Assembly (NCBI GenBank): GCA_052143895.1
Contig: JBKQRT010000315.1
Coordinates: forward strand, 1-26,172
Reading direction: 5' to 3'
From: Bog-756 sp052143895
GTDB taxonomy: Bacteria > Actinomycetota > Acidimicrobiia > Acidimicrobiales > RAAP-2
DNA length: 26,172 nt
Part shown: in pieces, positions 14,484 through 26,172 of the stretch
How positions within the stretch are numbered: position 1 is the first letter of the stretch
How the letters are laid out: every line of letters starts with the position of its first letter
The notes under the pieces: model-generated
The model's database searches: none
What the model saw: the letters and a program-made list of their open reading frames with translations, nothing else
What the model was told of the DNA's origin: nothing
Position numbers and translations under genes: made by a program

Positions 14484-16667
14484 TCAACCCGTCGGCGGTG
14501 GCGGGGAACCGTCCCTGGGTGCATCCCGGGACCGGGTCGTCCGGCGCGGCGGGGCGTGGAGCCGTTCGTCGCGGCGGAGCAGGATGGCGGAGTGGGCTGG
14601 CAGGTGGACCGTCGGTCTTCGGACCGGGTGGACGCTCCGGGTGGTCGACGTGTTGAGCAGTTCCTCCCAGGTACCCGGCAACTCGATCCGAGGCAGCGTG
14701 GAGAGAACCGAGCGGTTCCCGCCGTTCAGTAGGAGCATCATGGTATTGCCGTAACTCACCCGGCCCCGTTCGTCGAGCTCGTCGGTGGCCCTTCCCGCCA
14801 GCAGCATGCCGACGGCCCGCAACTCGGTGTCGGCCCAGTCGGCTTCGTCCATCTCGGTGCCGTCAGATCGGATCCAGGTCACATCCTTGGTCCCGACCGA
14901 CGTAAAGGGGCGGCCGTTGAAGAAGTCGAGCCGGCGGAGGATGGGGTTGGTCTTGAAGATCCACACGACGTGACGGGTGAACTCCAGCAATTCCCTGGCC
15001 TCTTCGTCGAGGTCCCAGTCCACCCAGCTGATCTCATTGTCCTGGCAGTAGGCGTTGTTGTTGCCCCGCTGGCTACGCCCGAACTCGTCGCCGGCCGTCA
15101 GCATCCGCACCCCCTGCGAGAAGAACAGCGTGGCGAGTAGACCCCGCTTGATGCGCTCCCGCATGCGATGGACACGCAGCGAGTCGGTCGGTCCCTCGAC
15201 TCCCCAGTTCCTGCTGAAGTTGTCGGCCATTCCGTCCCGGTTGTTCTCGCCGTTGGCCCAGTTGTGGCGCTCTTCGAAGCCCACTAGGTCACTCAGGGTG
15301 AAGCCGTCGTGACAGGTCACGAAGTTGACACTGGCGTAGGTTCCGCGTCCACTGGGTCCGTAGATGTCGCTCGAGCCAGTGAGGCGCGAGGCCAGTTCCG
15401 GGATCTGCCCGGCGTCCCCCCGCCAGAAGCGGCGTACGCAGTCACGGAAGGCCCCGTTCCACTCGGCCCAGCCGACAGGGAACTTACCCAGCTGGTAGCC
15501 CTCCGGCCCCATGTCCCACGGTTCGGCAATCAGCTTCACCTGCGAGAGGACCGGGTCCTGCTGAACCACCTCGAAGAAAGCGCTCGGACGACCCTCCACT
15601 CCTCGGGTCAGCACCGGTGCCAGGTCGAAACGGAAGCCGTCCACGTGCATGTCGGTCACCCAGTACCGCAGACTGTCCATGATGAGTGTCGTGGTCCGGG
15701 GATGGACCAGGTTGAGGCTGTTGCCCGTCCCGGTGAAGTCGAGGTTGAAACGGGGATTGTGCGGGTCGAGGCGGTAGTACACGGAGTTGTCGATGCCCCG
15801 CAACGAGAGGGTGGGGCCGAGGTGGCTGCCCTCGGCAGTGTGGTTGTAAACGACATCGAGTATCACTTCGAGACCTGCACGGTGCAGCGTCTTGACCATC
15901 GACTTGAACTCACCGACCTGTTGGCCGAGACCGCCGCTGGCATAGCCAAGGTGGGGGGCGAAGTAGGCGACGGAGTTGTAGCCCCAGTAGTTGGTCAGGC
16001 CGCGATCGACCAGATGCCGGTCGTCGACGAACTGGTGGACCGGCATGAGTTCCACGGCGGTGACACCCAGGCCGACCAGATGGTCGATGACCGCGTCGGA
16101 CGACAGGCCGAGGTAGGTCCCCCTCAGGGCCTCGGGGACCCCAGGGTGACGCTTGGTCAGGCCGCGGACGTGGCACTCGTAGATGACCGTCCGGTTCCAA
16201 GGGACGCGCGGAGGCCGATCCTCCCCCCAGGTGAACGCCGGATCGACGACCACCGATTTGGGCATCGCCCCGGCCGAGTCCCGGGGATCGAGGACGAGGT
16301 CGCTGTCCGGCCCGTCGCTGAGGGAGCCGAACAGCTCGTCCGTCCAGCGGATTGCGCCGCTCACCGCCTTGGCGTAAGGGTCGATGAGCAGTTTGTTCCG
16401 GTTGAAGCGATGTCCGGCCTCCGGGTTCCACGGTCCGTCCACCCGGTAGCCGTAGAGGCAACCCGGGCGGGCCTCGGGGAGGTAGCAGTGCCAGATCCTG
16501 TCGGCGGCCCCCGGCATGGGGATGAGGGCCTGGGGCACGGCGTCGTCCGGATGCTCGAAGATGCACAGGTCGACGGACGTGGCGTGCTCCGAGAACAAGG
16601 CGAAGTTGACGCCCTCCCCGTCCCATGTTGCCCCCAGGGGCAGGGGGAGCCCCGGCCAGACCCGCAT
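14484..16667 (-). CDS. glgX: Glycogen debranching enzyme GlgX (isoamylase type, GH13)
   Basis: A cytoplasmic isoamylase-type enzyme that hydrolyses alpha-1,6 branches in glycogen, 727 residues. A CBM48 domain occupies about residues 10-110. The GH13 barrel carries region I DVVYNHTAEG (271-280), the nucleophile D348 in DGFRFDLA, the acid/base E382 in LIAEPWD, and the third carboxylate D454 in VNFVTCHD. ATG 16667 is used because it lies 2 bases after the glgB stop and gives the normal MRVWPGLPLPLGATW start; GGAGG lies about 10 bases upstream inside glgB. The final 30 or so residues are Arg/Pro-rich and probably disordered. It is the last gene of the tightly packed glgP-glgE-malQ-glgB-glgX unit. 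Confidence 0.94.
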   Translation of the reverse strand: MRVWPGLPLPLGATWDGEGVNFALFSEHATSVDLCIFEHPDDAVPQALIPMPGAADRIWHCYLPEARPGCLYGYRVDGPWNPEAGHRFNRNKLLIDPYAKAVSGAIRWTDELFGSLSDGPDSDLVLDPRDSAGAMPKSVVVDPAFTWGEDRPPRVPWNRTVIYECHVRGLTKRHPGVPEALRGTYLGLSSDAVIDHLVGLGVTAVELMPVHQFVDDRHLVDRGLTNYWGYNSVAYFAPHLGYASGGLGQQVGEFKSMVKTLHRAGLEVILDVVYNHTAEGSHLGPTLSLRGIDNSVYYRLDPHNPRFNLDFTGTGNSLNLVHPRTTTLIMDSLRYWVTDMHVDGFRFDLAPVLTRGVEGRPSAFFEVVQQDPVLSQVKLIAEPWDMGPEGYQLGKFPVGWAEWNGAFRDCVRRFWRGDAGQIPELASRLTGSSDIYGPSGRGTYASVNFVTCHDGFTLSDLVGFEERHNWANGENNRDGMADNFSRNWGVEGPTDSLRVHRMRERIKRGLLATLFFSQGVRMLTAGDEFGRSQRGNNNAYCQDNEISWVDWDLDEEARELLEFTRHVVWIFKTNPILRRLDFFNGRPFTSVGTKDVTWIRSDGTEMDEADWADTELRAVGMLLAGRATDELDERGRVSYGNTMMLLLNGGNRSVLSTLPRIELPGTWEELLNTSTTRSVHPVRRPTVHLPAHSAILLRRDERLHAPPRRTTRSRDAPRDGSPPPPTG

Positions 16668-16669
16668 GT

Positions 16670-18604
16670 TCACACCGCCTCCAGCTTGAGAATGACGATG
16701 GCCAGGGGCGGGACCGTGAGGTCGATGGTCGCCGGCCATTCGTACCACGGGGCCGCTTCGGCCGTCACTCCGCCGGGGTTTCCCAGCCCGCTTCCGCCGT
16801 AGATGGCGGAGTCGCTGTTCGCCACCTCGCTCCAGTGGCCGGACTCGGGCACGCCGAGGCGCAGGTGATGACGCGGCACCGGGGTGAAGTTGCACGAAAC
16901 CAGCACGGTCCGGCCGGCCTTGGAGCGCCGCAGGAAGCTCAGCGTCGAATCGTCGTGGTCGACCCGCACCCACTCGAAGCCCGACGGGTCGGCGTCGAGC
17001 TCGTGGAGTGCCGGCTCGGTGCGGTACAGGCGGTTGATGTCGGCCAGCCAACGGTACAACGATGCATGCCGGTCGTACCCGAGCAGGTGCCAGTCGAGCG
17101 AGCCCTCATTATCCCACTCCCGCCACTGGCCGATCTCCGAACCCATGAAAAGAAGCTTCTTGCCTGGCTGCGCGTACTGGTAGCCGTACAACAGTCGGAG
17201 GTTGGCAAACTTCTGCCAGTCGTCACCGGGCATCTGCGACAGCAGGGACGCCTTGCCGTGGACGACTTCGTCGTGCGAGAGCGGGAGCACGTAGTTTTCG
17301 GTGAATGCGTAGAGGCCGCGGAAGGTCAGTTGGTCGTGGTGGAACTTCCGGTGCACCGAGTCGTTGTGCATGTAGGAGAGGGTGTCGTGCATCCAACCCA
17401 TGTCCCACTTGTAGCCGAAACCCAGGCCACCGACGTCGGTGGGCCGGGACACTCCCGGCCAGGCGGTCGATTCTTCGGCGATGGTCTGCACATCCGGATG
17501 GTCGGCGTAGATGCCGGCATTGAGCTGGCGAAGGAAGGCGATCGCATCGAGGTTCTCCCTCCCTCCGAAGCGGTTGGGGATCCACTCACCTTCTTCGCGC
17601 GAGTAGTCGAGGTACAGCATCGACGCCACTGCGTCGAACCGCAGTCCGTCGGCGTGGTACCTGGACAGCCAGTGCTCGGCCGCCGACGCAAGGAAGCTGC
17701 GGACCTCGTTGCGCCCGTAGTTAAAGATGTAGCTCTTCCAGTCGGGGTGGAATCCCAAACGGGGGTCGGCGTGCTCGTAGAGGTGGGTGCCGTCGAAGTC
17801 GCCCAGGGCGAAGGCATCGGTCGGGAAGTGCGACGGGACCCAGTCCAGGATGACGCCGATCCCTGCCTGGTGCAGCTGGTCGACCAGGAACATGAACTCC
17901 TGCGGGGTCCCGTAACGCGAGGTGGGTGCGAAGTATCCGGTCGACTGGTAGCCCCAGCTGCCATAGAAGGGGTGTTCCATGATCGGGAGGAGCTCGACAT
18001 GGGTGAAGCCCATGTCGATGACGTGGCTGGCCAACAGCGGTGCCAGTGTCGCATAGCCGAGCAGCTCGTCGGGGCGCTCCGGCGATCGGCGCCATGATCC
18101 GAGATGGACCTCATAGATCGATATCGGGGCATCGAGAGCGGAGCGTCCGGAGCGGCTCCCCATCCAATCGCCGTCGCCCCAGCTGTAGGTGAGGTCCCAC
18201 ACCACCGAGCCGGTGCGCGGCGGGACCTCGCTGTGGAAGGCGAACGGATCCGCCTTCTCGAGCCGAGTGCCACCCGCCGTGGTAACGGCGAACTTGTAGA
18301 TCTGGCCGGGGACGGCGCCGTCCACCACGGCCTCCCAGATCCCGGATGAGGCCCGAGGGCGCATGGGATGGGCCAGGGAGTTCCATCCGTTGAAATCGCC
18401 GATGACCGACACCGCCCGTGCGTTGGGGGCCCAGACGGCGAACACCGTAGCCAGCGCCGTGCCGACGGAGACCGGGTGGGCCCCTAACTTGGTGGCCAGC
18501 TGCCGGTGTGTTCCCTCGTTGAACAAGTACAGATCGTGGTCGGTGAGCTCCCACCTGTGTGGTCTCTTCGTAGGCTCCTCTGGCACGTTCACCGACGATG
18601 TCAT
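16670..18604 (-). CDS. glgB: 1,4-alpha-glucan branching enzyme GlgB (GH13)
   Basis: Transfers alpha-1,4 segments to make alpha-1,6 branches, 644 residues. A CBM48 domain lies at about 45-140 (VFAVWAPNARAVSVIGDFNG), followed by the GH13 barrel. Region I is VILDWVPSHF (251-260), the nucleophile is D324 (DGLRFDAVASMLY), the acid/base is E377 (TIAEEST) and the third carboxylate is D445 (PLSHDEVVHGK). The C-terminal beta domain ends in PPLAIVILKLEAV. The length fits enzymes lacking the extra N1 domain seen in longer GlgB proteins. The ATG overlaps the malQ stop by 4 bases (ATGA). In the GlgE pathway GlgB works on linear chains made from maltose-1-phosphate. Confidence 0.96.
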   Translation of the reverse strand: MTSSVNVPEEPTKRPHRWELTDHDLYLFNEGTHRQLATKLGAHPVSVGTALATVFAVWAPNARAVSVIGDFNGWNSLAHPMRPRASSGIWEAVVDGAVPGQIYKFAVTTAGGTRLEKADPFAFHSEVPPRTGSVVWDLTYSWGDGDWMGSRSGRSALDAPISIYEVHLGSWRRSPERPDELLGYATLAPLLASHVIDMGFTHVELLPIMEHPFYGSWGYQSTGYFAPTSRYGTPQEFMFLVDQLHQAGIGVILDWVPSHFPTDAFALGDFDGTHLYEHADPRLGFHPDWKSYIFNYGRNEVRSFLASAAEHWLSRYHADGLRFDAVASMLYLDYSREEGEWIPNRFGGRENLDAIAFLRQLNAGIYADHPDVQTIAEESTAWPGVSRPTDVGGLGFGYKWDMGWMHDTLSYMHNDSVHRKFHHDQLTFRGLYAFTENYVLPLSHDEVVHGKASLLSQMPGDDWQKFANLRLLYGYQYAQPGKKLLFMGSEIGQWREWDNEGSLDWHLLGYDRHASLYRWLADINRLYRTEPALHELDADPSGFEWVRVDHDDSTLSFLRRSKAGRTVLVSCNFTPVPRHHLRLGVPESGHWSEVANSDSAIYGGSGLGNPGGVTAEAAPWYEWPATIDLTVPPLAIVILKLEAV

Positions 18605-20705
18605 CGGGTCCCTGTCTTCCTCGTCAGGTCGACATGGTCGCCCTCCCCACGGCGGCTCCGGTCGACCGATCGGAGCATCATCGAAGACGGCGAATCCGGC
18701 GGTCTCAGGTCATCGGGCCAGAGTCGCGTCCATCGGAGCCGGAAGTTCGGCTCCGATGCGCCGGTGCCCGGCCGGTTCTGGGGCCGCTGTTCCCCCCAGA
18801 GATCGGCCGGGTCGACGAGCACCAACCGGGCCGGACCCGATGCCAGGTGCGCGAGACATGCCCGGAGCGCATCGGCAGCCCTCGTCTCACCGAGCGCCTT
18901 CCGCAAGGCGGCCCGGGCCCGACGAGCGGTGGCGGCCTCCTCCCGTTGGGTGATCCCCTCATCCTCCCGATCGTCGCTGTCGGTGCCCACCCACCACGCG
19001 GCGAACGTCGGGAGGTCGTGGGTGCCCAGCGACGCCACGGCATCGGAGGGCGCTACGGGCAGCGGGTCATCCGGCGTCGCCGCGAACTGGAAGACGTGGG
19101 AACGCAGCATGCCGTCGCGCCGCATGTCGGTGCGCACAGCTGGCGGTACGGTGCCCAGGTCCTCCCCGACCACCGACACCCCAGCCCTGGCAGCCTCGAG
19201 TACGACCACCGCACGCATCTCGTCGGCCCGGTAGTGCACGTACACGCCGTCGTTGGGATCCATGCCGTCCGGGACGTACCAGAGGCGGCGGAGACGCATC
19301 ACGTGGTCGATCCGCACGGCGCGGGCGTGGCGCATGGAGTGGCGCAGTTCCGCGATCAGCGGCCCGTACTCGCCGTCGCGTAGTCCGACGGGGTGAGGAG
19401 GGGTGAGACCCCATGCCTGGCCCCCGGCGAAGAAATCGTCGGGAGGCGCGCCGATCGACATCCCCTGGACGAAGGCGTCCGGCCGCCACCAAGGGTCGAA
19501 GCCGGCGGGATGGACACCGACCGGTAGGTCGAGGTAAAGGTCGGCGCGGCGGCCAGCCTCGGCCAGCTGGGCGTCGGCGGCCCATTGGACGTAGAGGTGG
19601 TAGTTGACCCGGGGGTCCTCGTCGGGCGGAGCCGCCCAGTGCCGCGAGCCGGTGGTTGGTGGGCCCCCCGCAGATCCACCGGCAGCTTCGACCGCCGCCC
19701 GGAAGCGGGCATAGGCCACCAGCTCGGGTCGATCGTCGGCAAAGGCCTCCAGCTCACGTCGCCGTGCCGAGCCGGCCGAGAACACGGCGGCGGCCAGCAG
19801 TTCCAACAACTGTCGCTTCGCCGACATCGTGGCAGCCGGGTCGGCGAGCGGCTGACGGCGGAGTCGGTCCCGCTCCCGGAGGAAGGGCGGGGATTCCAAC
19901 AGCTGCCGGGCTCCGGGGCTGGCCCCCAGCTCGGGCAGGGCGTCTACGTCGAGGTAGAGCTCGTTCCAGGCCAGGCGGCTGGCCGGGCGGTAGGGGCTCG
20001 GGTCGGCGGACCGGTCTTCGAGGAAGGTGGCGAACAGCGGCAGGGTGCCGACCATCGAACCTCCCAGCCCGGCGACCCACTCGCCGACCTCGGCGAGTTC
20101 GCGGTAGGTGGCCACCCCCCAGTCGGCCTCTGTCCTCACTGCATGGAGCGGGGCCGTCACGCCCCAGCCGCGCCGGAGTTGGGGACAACGGGCCGGCGCC
20201 GCCACGACCAGGGCCGATGCGTCGATCCCAGGGCCCTCGACCACCAACCGGTGGTAGCCGTCGGGCATGCCAGGCAGCTGGAGAGTGTGGGTGGACCGGT
20301 CGAACTCCCCGGTCCGATGGGGCGACGACGGTGCGGAGGGATCCACGAGCGCGGACAGCGGATAGCCGGTCACCGTGCCGTCCTCGAGGTGGATGGTGAC
20401 CCGCACCGTGCCCGGATCCACGGCGGCTGGGAGGGTCACCGGGTGAGAGGCGTCGGTGCCGATCCGTCGTGCGAGTACCGGCTCGATCACCCGCTGGTCG
20501 CAGGCGTCGGCCGCACGGAGTGCCTCGGCGGCGTCCCCCGGACCGGCCACGGGCACGCCGAGAGCGTTCAGGACGGCGACCAGCGCCTCGTCACCGGCCT
20601 GCCAGCGCCTTCCGTGCTGATCCGTGTGCGTCACCTGGACACCGCGGCGTCGGGCCAGTCGATGCAGGGCGCGCCTCGCATCCGGCACCGGAGCTCTACT
20701 GGCGG

Positions 20706-20709
<4 letters not shown>
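18601..20709 (-). CDS. malQ: 4-alpha-glucanotransferase MalQ (GH77)
   Basis: A disproportionating enzyme that moves maltosyl and longer units between glucans and releases glucose. Its 702 residues match the long actinobacterial form with extra N-terminal domains (about 1-160) before the GH77 barrel. Catalytic residues are visible: nucleophile D468 in VRIDHVMRLRRLWYVP, acid/base E516 in VVGEDLGTVPPAVR, and D565 in SLGTHDLPTFAAWW. Its ATG overlaps the glgE stop by 4 bases and its TGA overlaps the glgB start by 4 bases, so it is translationally locked in the operon. It probably recycles short malto-oligosaccharides left by debranching and phosphorolysis. Confidence 0.95.
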
Positions 20710-22789
<2,080 letters not shown>

Positions 22790-22793
<4 letters not shown>

Positions 22794-24574
22794 GGGTACG
22801 CCCTCGGTGCCGCCGCCAGCGCCCCCGGCGGACCATGTACCCACCCGGCGGAGGATAGGCCCCGGTTGTACGCGACTACGTACTCGGAGATCATTCGCTG
22901 CGTGGTGAAGAACGACCCGTTGAGCGCCATGGCCCCCCGACCCACGGCGGCGAAACCGTCGGGATCCCCGTAGTAGAGGGGAGCCACGACGTCGCGCAGG
23001 ACGCGATACATCTGTCGGGCGTCGACCGAGTCGACCAGCGGGTCGCCGACCTCGAGGGTCGCTCCGGCGCCCCTGTCGGTGCCGATCGCCCAGCCGGTCA
23101 CCCCTTCGATACATCCCTCCACCCACCATCCGTCGAGCACGCTCAGGCTCGGCACGCCGTTGATGGCGGCCTTCATGCCGCTCGTCCCCGACGCCTCGTG
23201 AGGCGGCACCGGAGTGTTGAGCCAGACGTCCACACCGGCGCAGAGCAGGCCTGCCAGGGCCATACCGTAGTCTTCGAGATAGACGACGGGCACGACGCCC
23301 TTCAGCTTTCGGGCGCCGTCGGCGACACGGGCGATGACCGCCTTGCCAGCGTCATCCAGTGGGTGGGCCTTGCCACTGAAGAGGACCTGGAGTGGCCCGA
23401 CCTGGTCCACGAGCTGTCGCAACTGGTCCGGATCTGACAGTAGCAGGTCATTGCGTTTGTAGGCCGCGGCGCGGCGGGCGACGCCGACCGTGAGGACGGA
23501 TGGGTCCAGCTTGCGCCCCATGAGCCGAGTCACTTCGTCGAGGAGCAGCTGCTTGGCCTCGCCGTGGGCTGAGCGGATCTCGTCCAGCGGAATCGACCTC
23601 GCGTACCGGAGCATGGTGTTGTCTTCGCGCCAACGGGGGACATGGCGGTCGAAGAGGCGCTGGGAGCTGGGTGCCGCCCACTTCCCGACGTGCACCCCGT
23701 TGGTCACCGACTGCACGTGGTAGCGGGGGAACATGGCCTGGGACACTGCTCCGTGGCGCTGTGCAACGCCGTTGATGAACCCGGCGAGGAGCAGCCCGAG
23801 GTTGGTCATGTTCAGACAGTCGCCTTCGAAGGAGCCCAGTCGGTCGAGGTCCGAGGCCAGTGCAGTGCCGAGCACCTCCTCGACGACGTCGCGCTCGAAC
23901 CGGTCGTGACCGGCAGACACCGGCGTGTGGGTGGTGAAAACGCAGCGGTCCCGCACTCTGTCGAGATCGGCGGCCGTGGCCTCGCCCAGGGGGCGATCCA
24001 TGGACCGGGCCAGTAAGGCGACCGGGGCCAGTGCGGCATGCCCCTCGTTCAAGTGGAACTTGACCACGTCGTGGCCGAGTGCGCCCAGCATGGACGCTCC
24101 GCCCAGTCCGAGTACGGCCTCCTGCGCCAACCGCACCAGAGGATCGCCCGTGTACAGGTGGTCGGTGATCGCCTGGTCCCATGTGCTGTTGGCGGCCAGC
24201 CGGGTGTCGAGGAAGTAGACGGGCACTCGGTGACCGGCTACCCCGGTGATGAAGACCCTCCAAGCCCCGATGGCCACATGTCGGCCACCGATGACGATTT
24301 CGACCTGTTCGTCCAGTGGGTCGAGCCGCTCGACCGGTGACCATTGCACCGGGCTCTCCACCTGTCGCCCCTTCGCGTCCAGAGACTGACGGAAGAACCC
24401 ACCGTGGTAGACGAGCGTGACGCCGACCAGGGGCAGGCCCAGATCGGATGCCGAGCGGATGTGATCGCCGGCCAGGACCCCCAAGCCACCGCTGTAGGTC
24501 GGTAGATCGTCAGCGACAGCGATCTCCATCGAGAAGTATGCGATCTTCATGAGTTCACCGGGTGTCACTGTCAT
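22790..24574 (-). CDS. glgP: Alpha-glucan phosphorylase GlgP, short form (GT35)
   Basis: A pyridoxal-phosphate enzyme that releases glucose-1-phosphate from glucan ends. From ATG 24574 it has 594 residues, matching the short archaeal/Thermus-like type rather than the 800-residue glycogen phosphorylases. The N-terminus contains AYFSMEIAVADDLPTYSGGL, then GVLAGDHIRSA. The middle contains VKFHLNEGHAALAP and VFTTHTPVSAGHDRF. The cofactor Lys is predicted as K468 in SGTSGMKAAINGV. Alternative starts are GTG 24586 and ATG 24550; ribosome sites are weak for all three. It is the first gene of the operon, and its product glucose-1-phosphate is also a GlgM substrate. An IS110 relic lies about 180 bp upstream. 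Confidence 0.93.
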
Positions 24575-24756
24575 GGCACCATCCACAGTAGCTAGGAGCC
24601 GTGCTCATCGGCCATCTCTGGACGGCGGACTGACCACTCCGGATTGGCGGCTCATCCACTCGCACCTGGGTCGCAGGTTTCGCGAACTCGCGCGTTCATC
24701 CGGACCGCCCGGGTCTCAAGGGTGGGTACCGACATTGCCGGTGTCACGGGTGATGA
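24575..24756 (-). other. Presumed promoter region of the glucan operon
   Basis: This stretch of about 180 bp precedes glgP and should hold its promoter. I see no confident -35/-10 pair. A short dyad (CGCGA-AC-TCGCG) lies at 24681-24692. The upstream side is bounded by the IS110 relic. Confidence 0.4.
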
Positions 24757-24981
24757 GCCTCGGTCGGGAACGAAGCCCCGACGCTGATCGTCGCATCACC
24801 AGGGGCACGAGCCTTCTACGACAGCCACCGCGCTGCTGGGGACACTCACCACGCGGCCCTCCGGGCGCACGGCAACCGACTGGTCGGCGTCCTCCACGGG
24901 TGCCTCACCCACCAAACGCTTTACGACGAGAACGTCGCTCGGGGTCATCGGTTCGAACTGGAGATCACCTGGGCCGCTTGA
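24757..24981 (+). pseudogene. C-terminal relic of an IS110-family transposase
   Basis: An open stretch without a start encodes LIVASPGARAFYDSHRAAGD, then THHAALRAHGNRLVGVLHGC, then LTHQTLYDENVARGHR, ending at TGA. This is the typical C-terminal tail of IS110-type (DEDD) transposases, with the conserved GNRLVGxLHGCL and YDE motifs. An in-frame stop lies at 24754-24756, and the catalytic domain and the Ser-containing motif domain are absent. It is antisense to the glgP operon and ends 20 bp before the stop of the beta-propeller gene. Confidence 0.72.
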
Positions 24982-25001
24982 CAGTTGCGACCGTGGGATA
25001 T

Positions 25002-26172
25002 CTAGATCGACGCCACCACCGGTGCCAACGTCGTCCAGTGGACGCCGCCGTCGCTGGTGTGCCAGATGGCCACGGGGGCGGTGGCCGTGTTCTGCCGGCC
25101 GAGCACCACGCCGTGAGTACTATCGAAGAAGACCACCTGGGCTGATCCACCGGTAACGTCGCCGACCGCCTGCTGCGCCTGCCAGCTGGCACCGCCATCA
25201 CGGGTGACCAACAACGGGCTCCTTGTCCCAACGACATAGGCGGTACCGGCCGAGGTGGCGTCGATCTCCCCCAGGTAGCCGAAGTTCAGGGGGCTCGAAT
25301 TCATGCACTGCATGGAAACCACCCCCGGGCACGACTTGTGGACCGTCCAGGTCGCGCCCCCGTCGGTCGAAAGTGAAAGGGACTTTGCCTGGGCGCCCGC
25401 GCTTGGCTGGCCCGCGCACACAGCCATGAGCGCCCCATCTGGTGCTGCCGACAGTACCGCCGAGAGTGCGGAAAGACCGCAGGGGATCTGGAGCGATGAC
25501 CACGACCTGCCGCCGTCGTCGGTAAGCCATAAGGGCACGGCGGCGGTCATCCCGAACCCTACGGTCGGATTCGACATCACGTAGGCCGACGACGGGCTCA
25601 CCCTGACGAGCCAACTCTGGCCTTGCGCGGGCTCCAAGGTGAGGGAACCGGGGCTCGCCGCCGCGCTGGGGGGCTGGGTGGGCGACGGTGCCCACGTGCG
25701 TCCGCCATTGGCGGATTGGAGGACCTGCAGAGGGCACGTGGCGGTTGGCGATAAGTCGCCCGTTGCAGGGCACTCTCCTTCTACCATCCACACCGATTCC
25801 CCCAGGGCAGCGACGGACACGACCGTGCCAGGTTCCGGAGACTGTGCCCACGTGTGACCATCGTCGTGAGTCACGAAGAGCTGCGGCCCGTATGCGAACC
25901 CGTCGCCGTGGTTGTCGAAGGCGAGGAACTGCACGGGCGGCGTCCCGACGCACGAGGTCACCGAGACGAGAGGGCCGAAGCGTGCACCGCCGTCGGTCGT
26001 ATGTCCTATTGAGTCCTCGCAGTCGCTATTGGTCTGCTGCTCGAAGAGCCCGTAACCCGTGCTGGGGTTGAGGAAGGCGATCCTCTCGAGCGTCGTCGAG
26101 TGGAGCCCCGAAGTCGTGGTGGTGGCTCTGGATGGGACTTCCGACGTGGCCGTGCTCGCTGGGTGGCTCGCC
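25002..26172 (-). CDS. Partial BNR/Asp-box beta-propeller protein, probably exported
   Basis: The reading frame stays open to the window edge, so the true start lies outside; at least 389 codons are visible. Repeated Asp-box motifs of the form (S/T)xDGGxxW appear: THDDGHTW, SANGGRTW, LTDDGGRSW, STDGGATW, TRDGGASW and TSDGGVHW, with TTDGGARF near the upstream edge. The spacing of about 40-60 residues fits a sialidase/YCF48-like beta-propeller. The visible N-terminal side is Ser/Thr-rich (SRATTTTSGLHSTT), as in linkers of secreted or lipid-anchored actinobacterial proteins. Pairs of Cys also suggest an extracytoplasmic location. The propeller shape says nothing certain about enzyme activity, and no catalytic sialidase residues could be assigned. 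Confidence 0.8.
   Translation of the reverse strand, partial: ASHPASTATSEVPSRATTTTSGLHSTTLERIAFLNPSTGYGLFEQQTNSDCEDSIGHTTDGGARFGPLVSVTSCVGTPPVQFLAFDNHGDGFAYGPQLFVTHDDGHTWAQSPEPGTVVSVAALGESVWMVEGECPATGDLSPTATCPLQVLQSANGGRTWAPSPTQPPSAAASPGSLTLEPAQGQSWLVRVSPSSAYVMSNPTVGFGMTAAVPLWLTDDGGRSWSSLQIPCGLSALSAVLSAAPDGALMAVCAGQPSAGAQAKSLSLSTDGGATWTVHKSCPGVVSMQCMNSSPLNFGYLGEIDATSAGTAYVVGTRSPLLVTRDGGASWQAQQAVGDVTGGSAQVVFFDSTHGVVLGRQNTATAPVAIWHTSDGGVHWTTLAPVVASI

Noticed and set aside
15309..18097. Long plus-strand open frames (15309-16802 and 16625-18097) opposite glgX and glgB
   Set aside because: They are antisense to genes with complete catalytic motifs, are rich in Val/Gly/Arg/Asp, match no family, and arise from the strong GC bias at third positions.
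24684..24697. LexA-like GAAC...GTTC dyad upstream of glgP
   Set aside because: The spacer is 6 bases, while actinobacterial SOS boxes have 4 between GAAC and GTTC, and nothing about the operon suggests DNA-damage control.

Overview
The window is high-GC DNA with strongly GC-biased third codon positions, good Shine-Dalgarno sites and several GTG or TTG starts. The gene set includes a GlgM/GlgE maltose-1-phosphate route, a GH15 trehalase/glucoamylase, an MMPL pump with a divergent TetR gene, an HtrA protease and a relic of an Anbu proteasome homologue. Together these point to an actinobacterium. The exact lineage cannot be read from sequence alone; an Acidimicrobiia-like group is only a guess.

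Layout. Positions 1-2028 (minus strand) hold a SulP-type anion transporter with a STAS domain, and possibly a small ORF coupled to its stop codon. Positions 2329-4179 (plus) encode a GH15 enzyme, and 4422-5816 (plus) a DHA2-type MFS exporter that looks leaderless. Positions 6103-6964 are a decayed accessory patch: a truncated Anbu gene, a ribbon-helix-helix antitoxin, and its toxin gene interrupted by a one-base frameshift. Positions 7281-8441 (minus) encode a membrane-anchored HtrA-like protease with a PDZ domain. Positions 8698-11707 are a divergent MMPL pump / TetR repressor pair sharing a compact control region with an 18-bp palindrome. Positions 11867-12770 are a broken rve-type transposase remnant with an inverted fragment.

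The core of the window is the alpha-glucan block on the minus strand, 24574 down to 12967, transcribed in the order glgP, glgE, malQ, glgB, glgX, then glgM after a gap of about 305 bp. The first four genes overlap one another by 4 nt (TTGA, ATGA, ATGA) and glgB and glgX are 2 nt apart, so they form a tightly coupled operon. By family knowledge, GlgM makes maltose-1-phosphate from ADP-glucose and glucose-1-phosphate, GlgE polymerises it into alpha-1,4-glucan and GlgB branches it. GlgX debranches, GlgP phosphorolyses and MalQ rearranges the short chains. Synthesis and recycling therefore sit in one transcription unit. The trehalose branch (TreS, maltokinase) and GlgC are not in this window, although the GH15 enzyme upstream may act on trehalose or glucan.

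The glucan block is flanked by transposase debris on both sides: the rve-type relic near 12 kb and, at 24.76-24.98 kb, the C-terminal end of an IS110-family transposase in a reading frame that lacks a start. The window ends inside a minus-strand gene (25002-26172) for a probable exported beta-propeller protein with repeated BNR/Asp-box motifs.

No tRNA, rRNA, CRISPR array or intact mobile element was seen. The most notable observations are the compact GlgE-pathway operon, the scrambled transposase, the frameshifted toxin next to an intact antitoxin, the truncated Anbu gene, and the well-formed TetR/MMPL operator.
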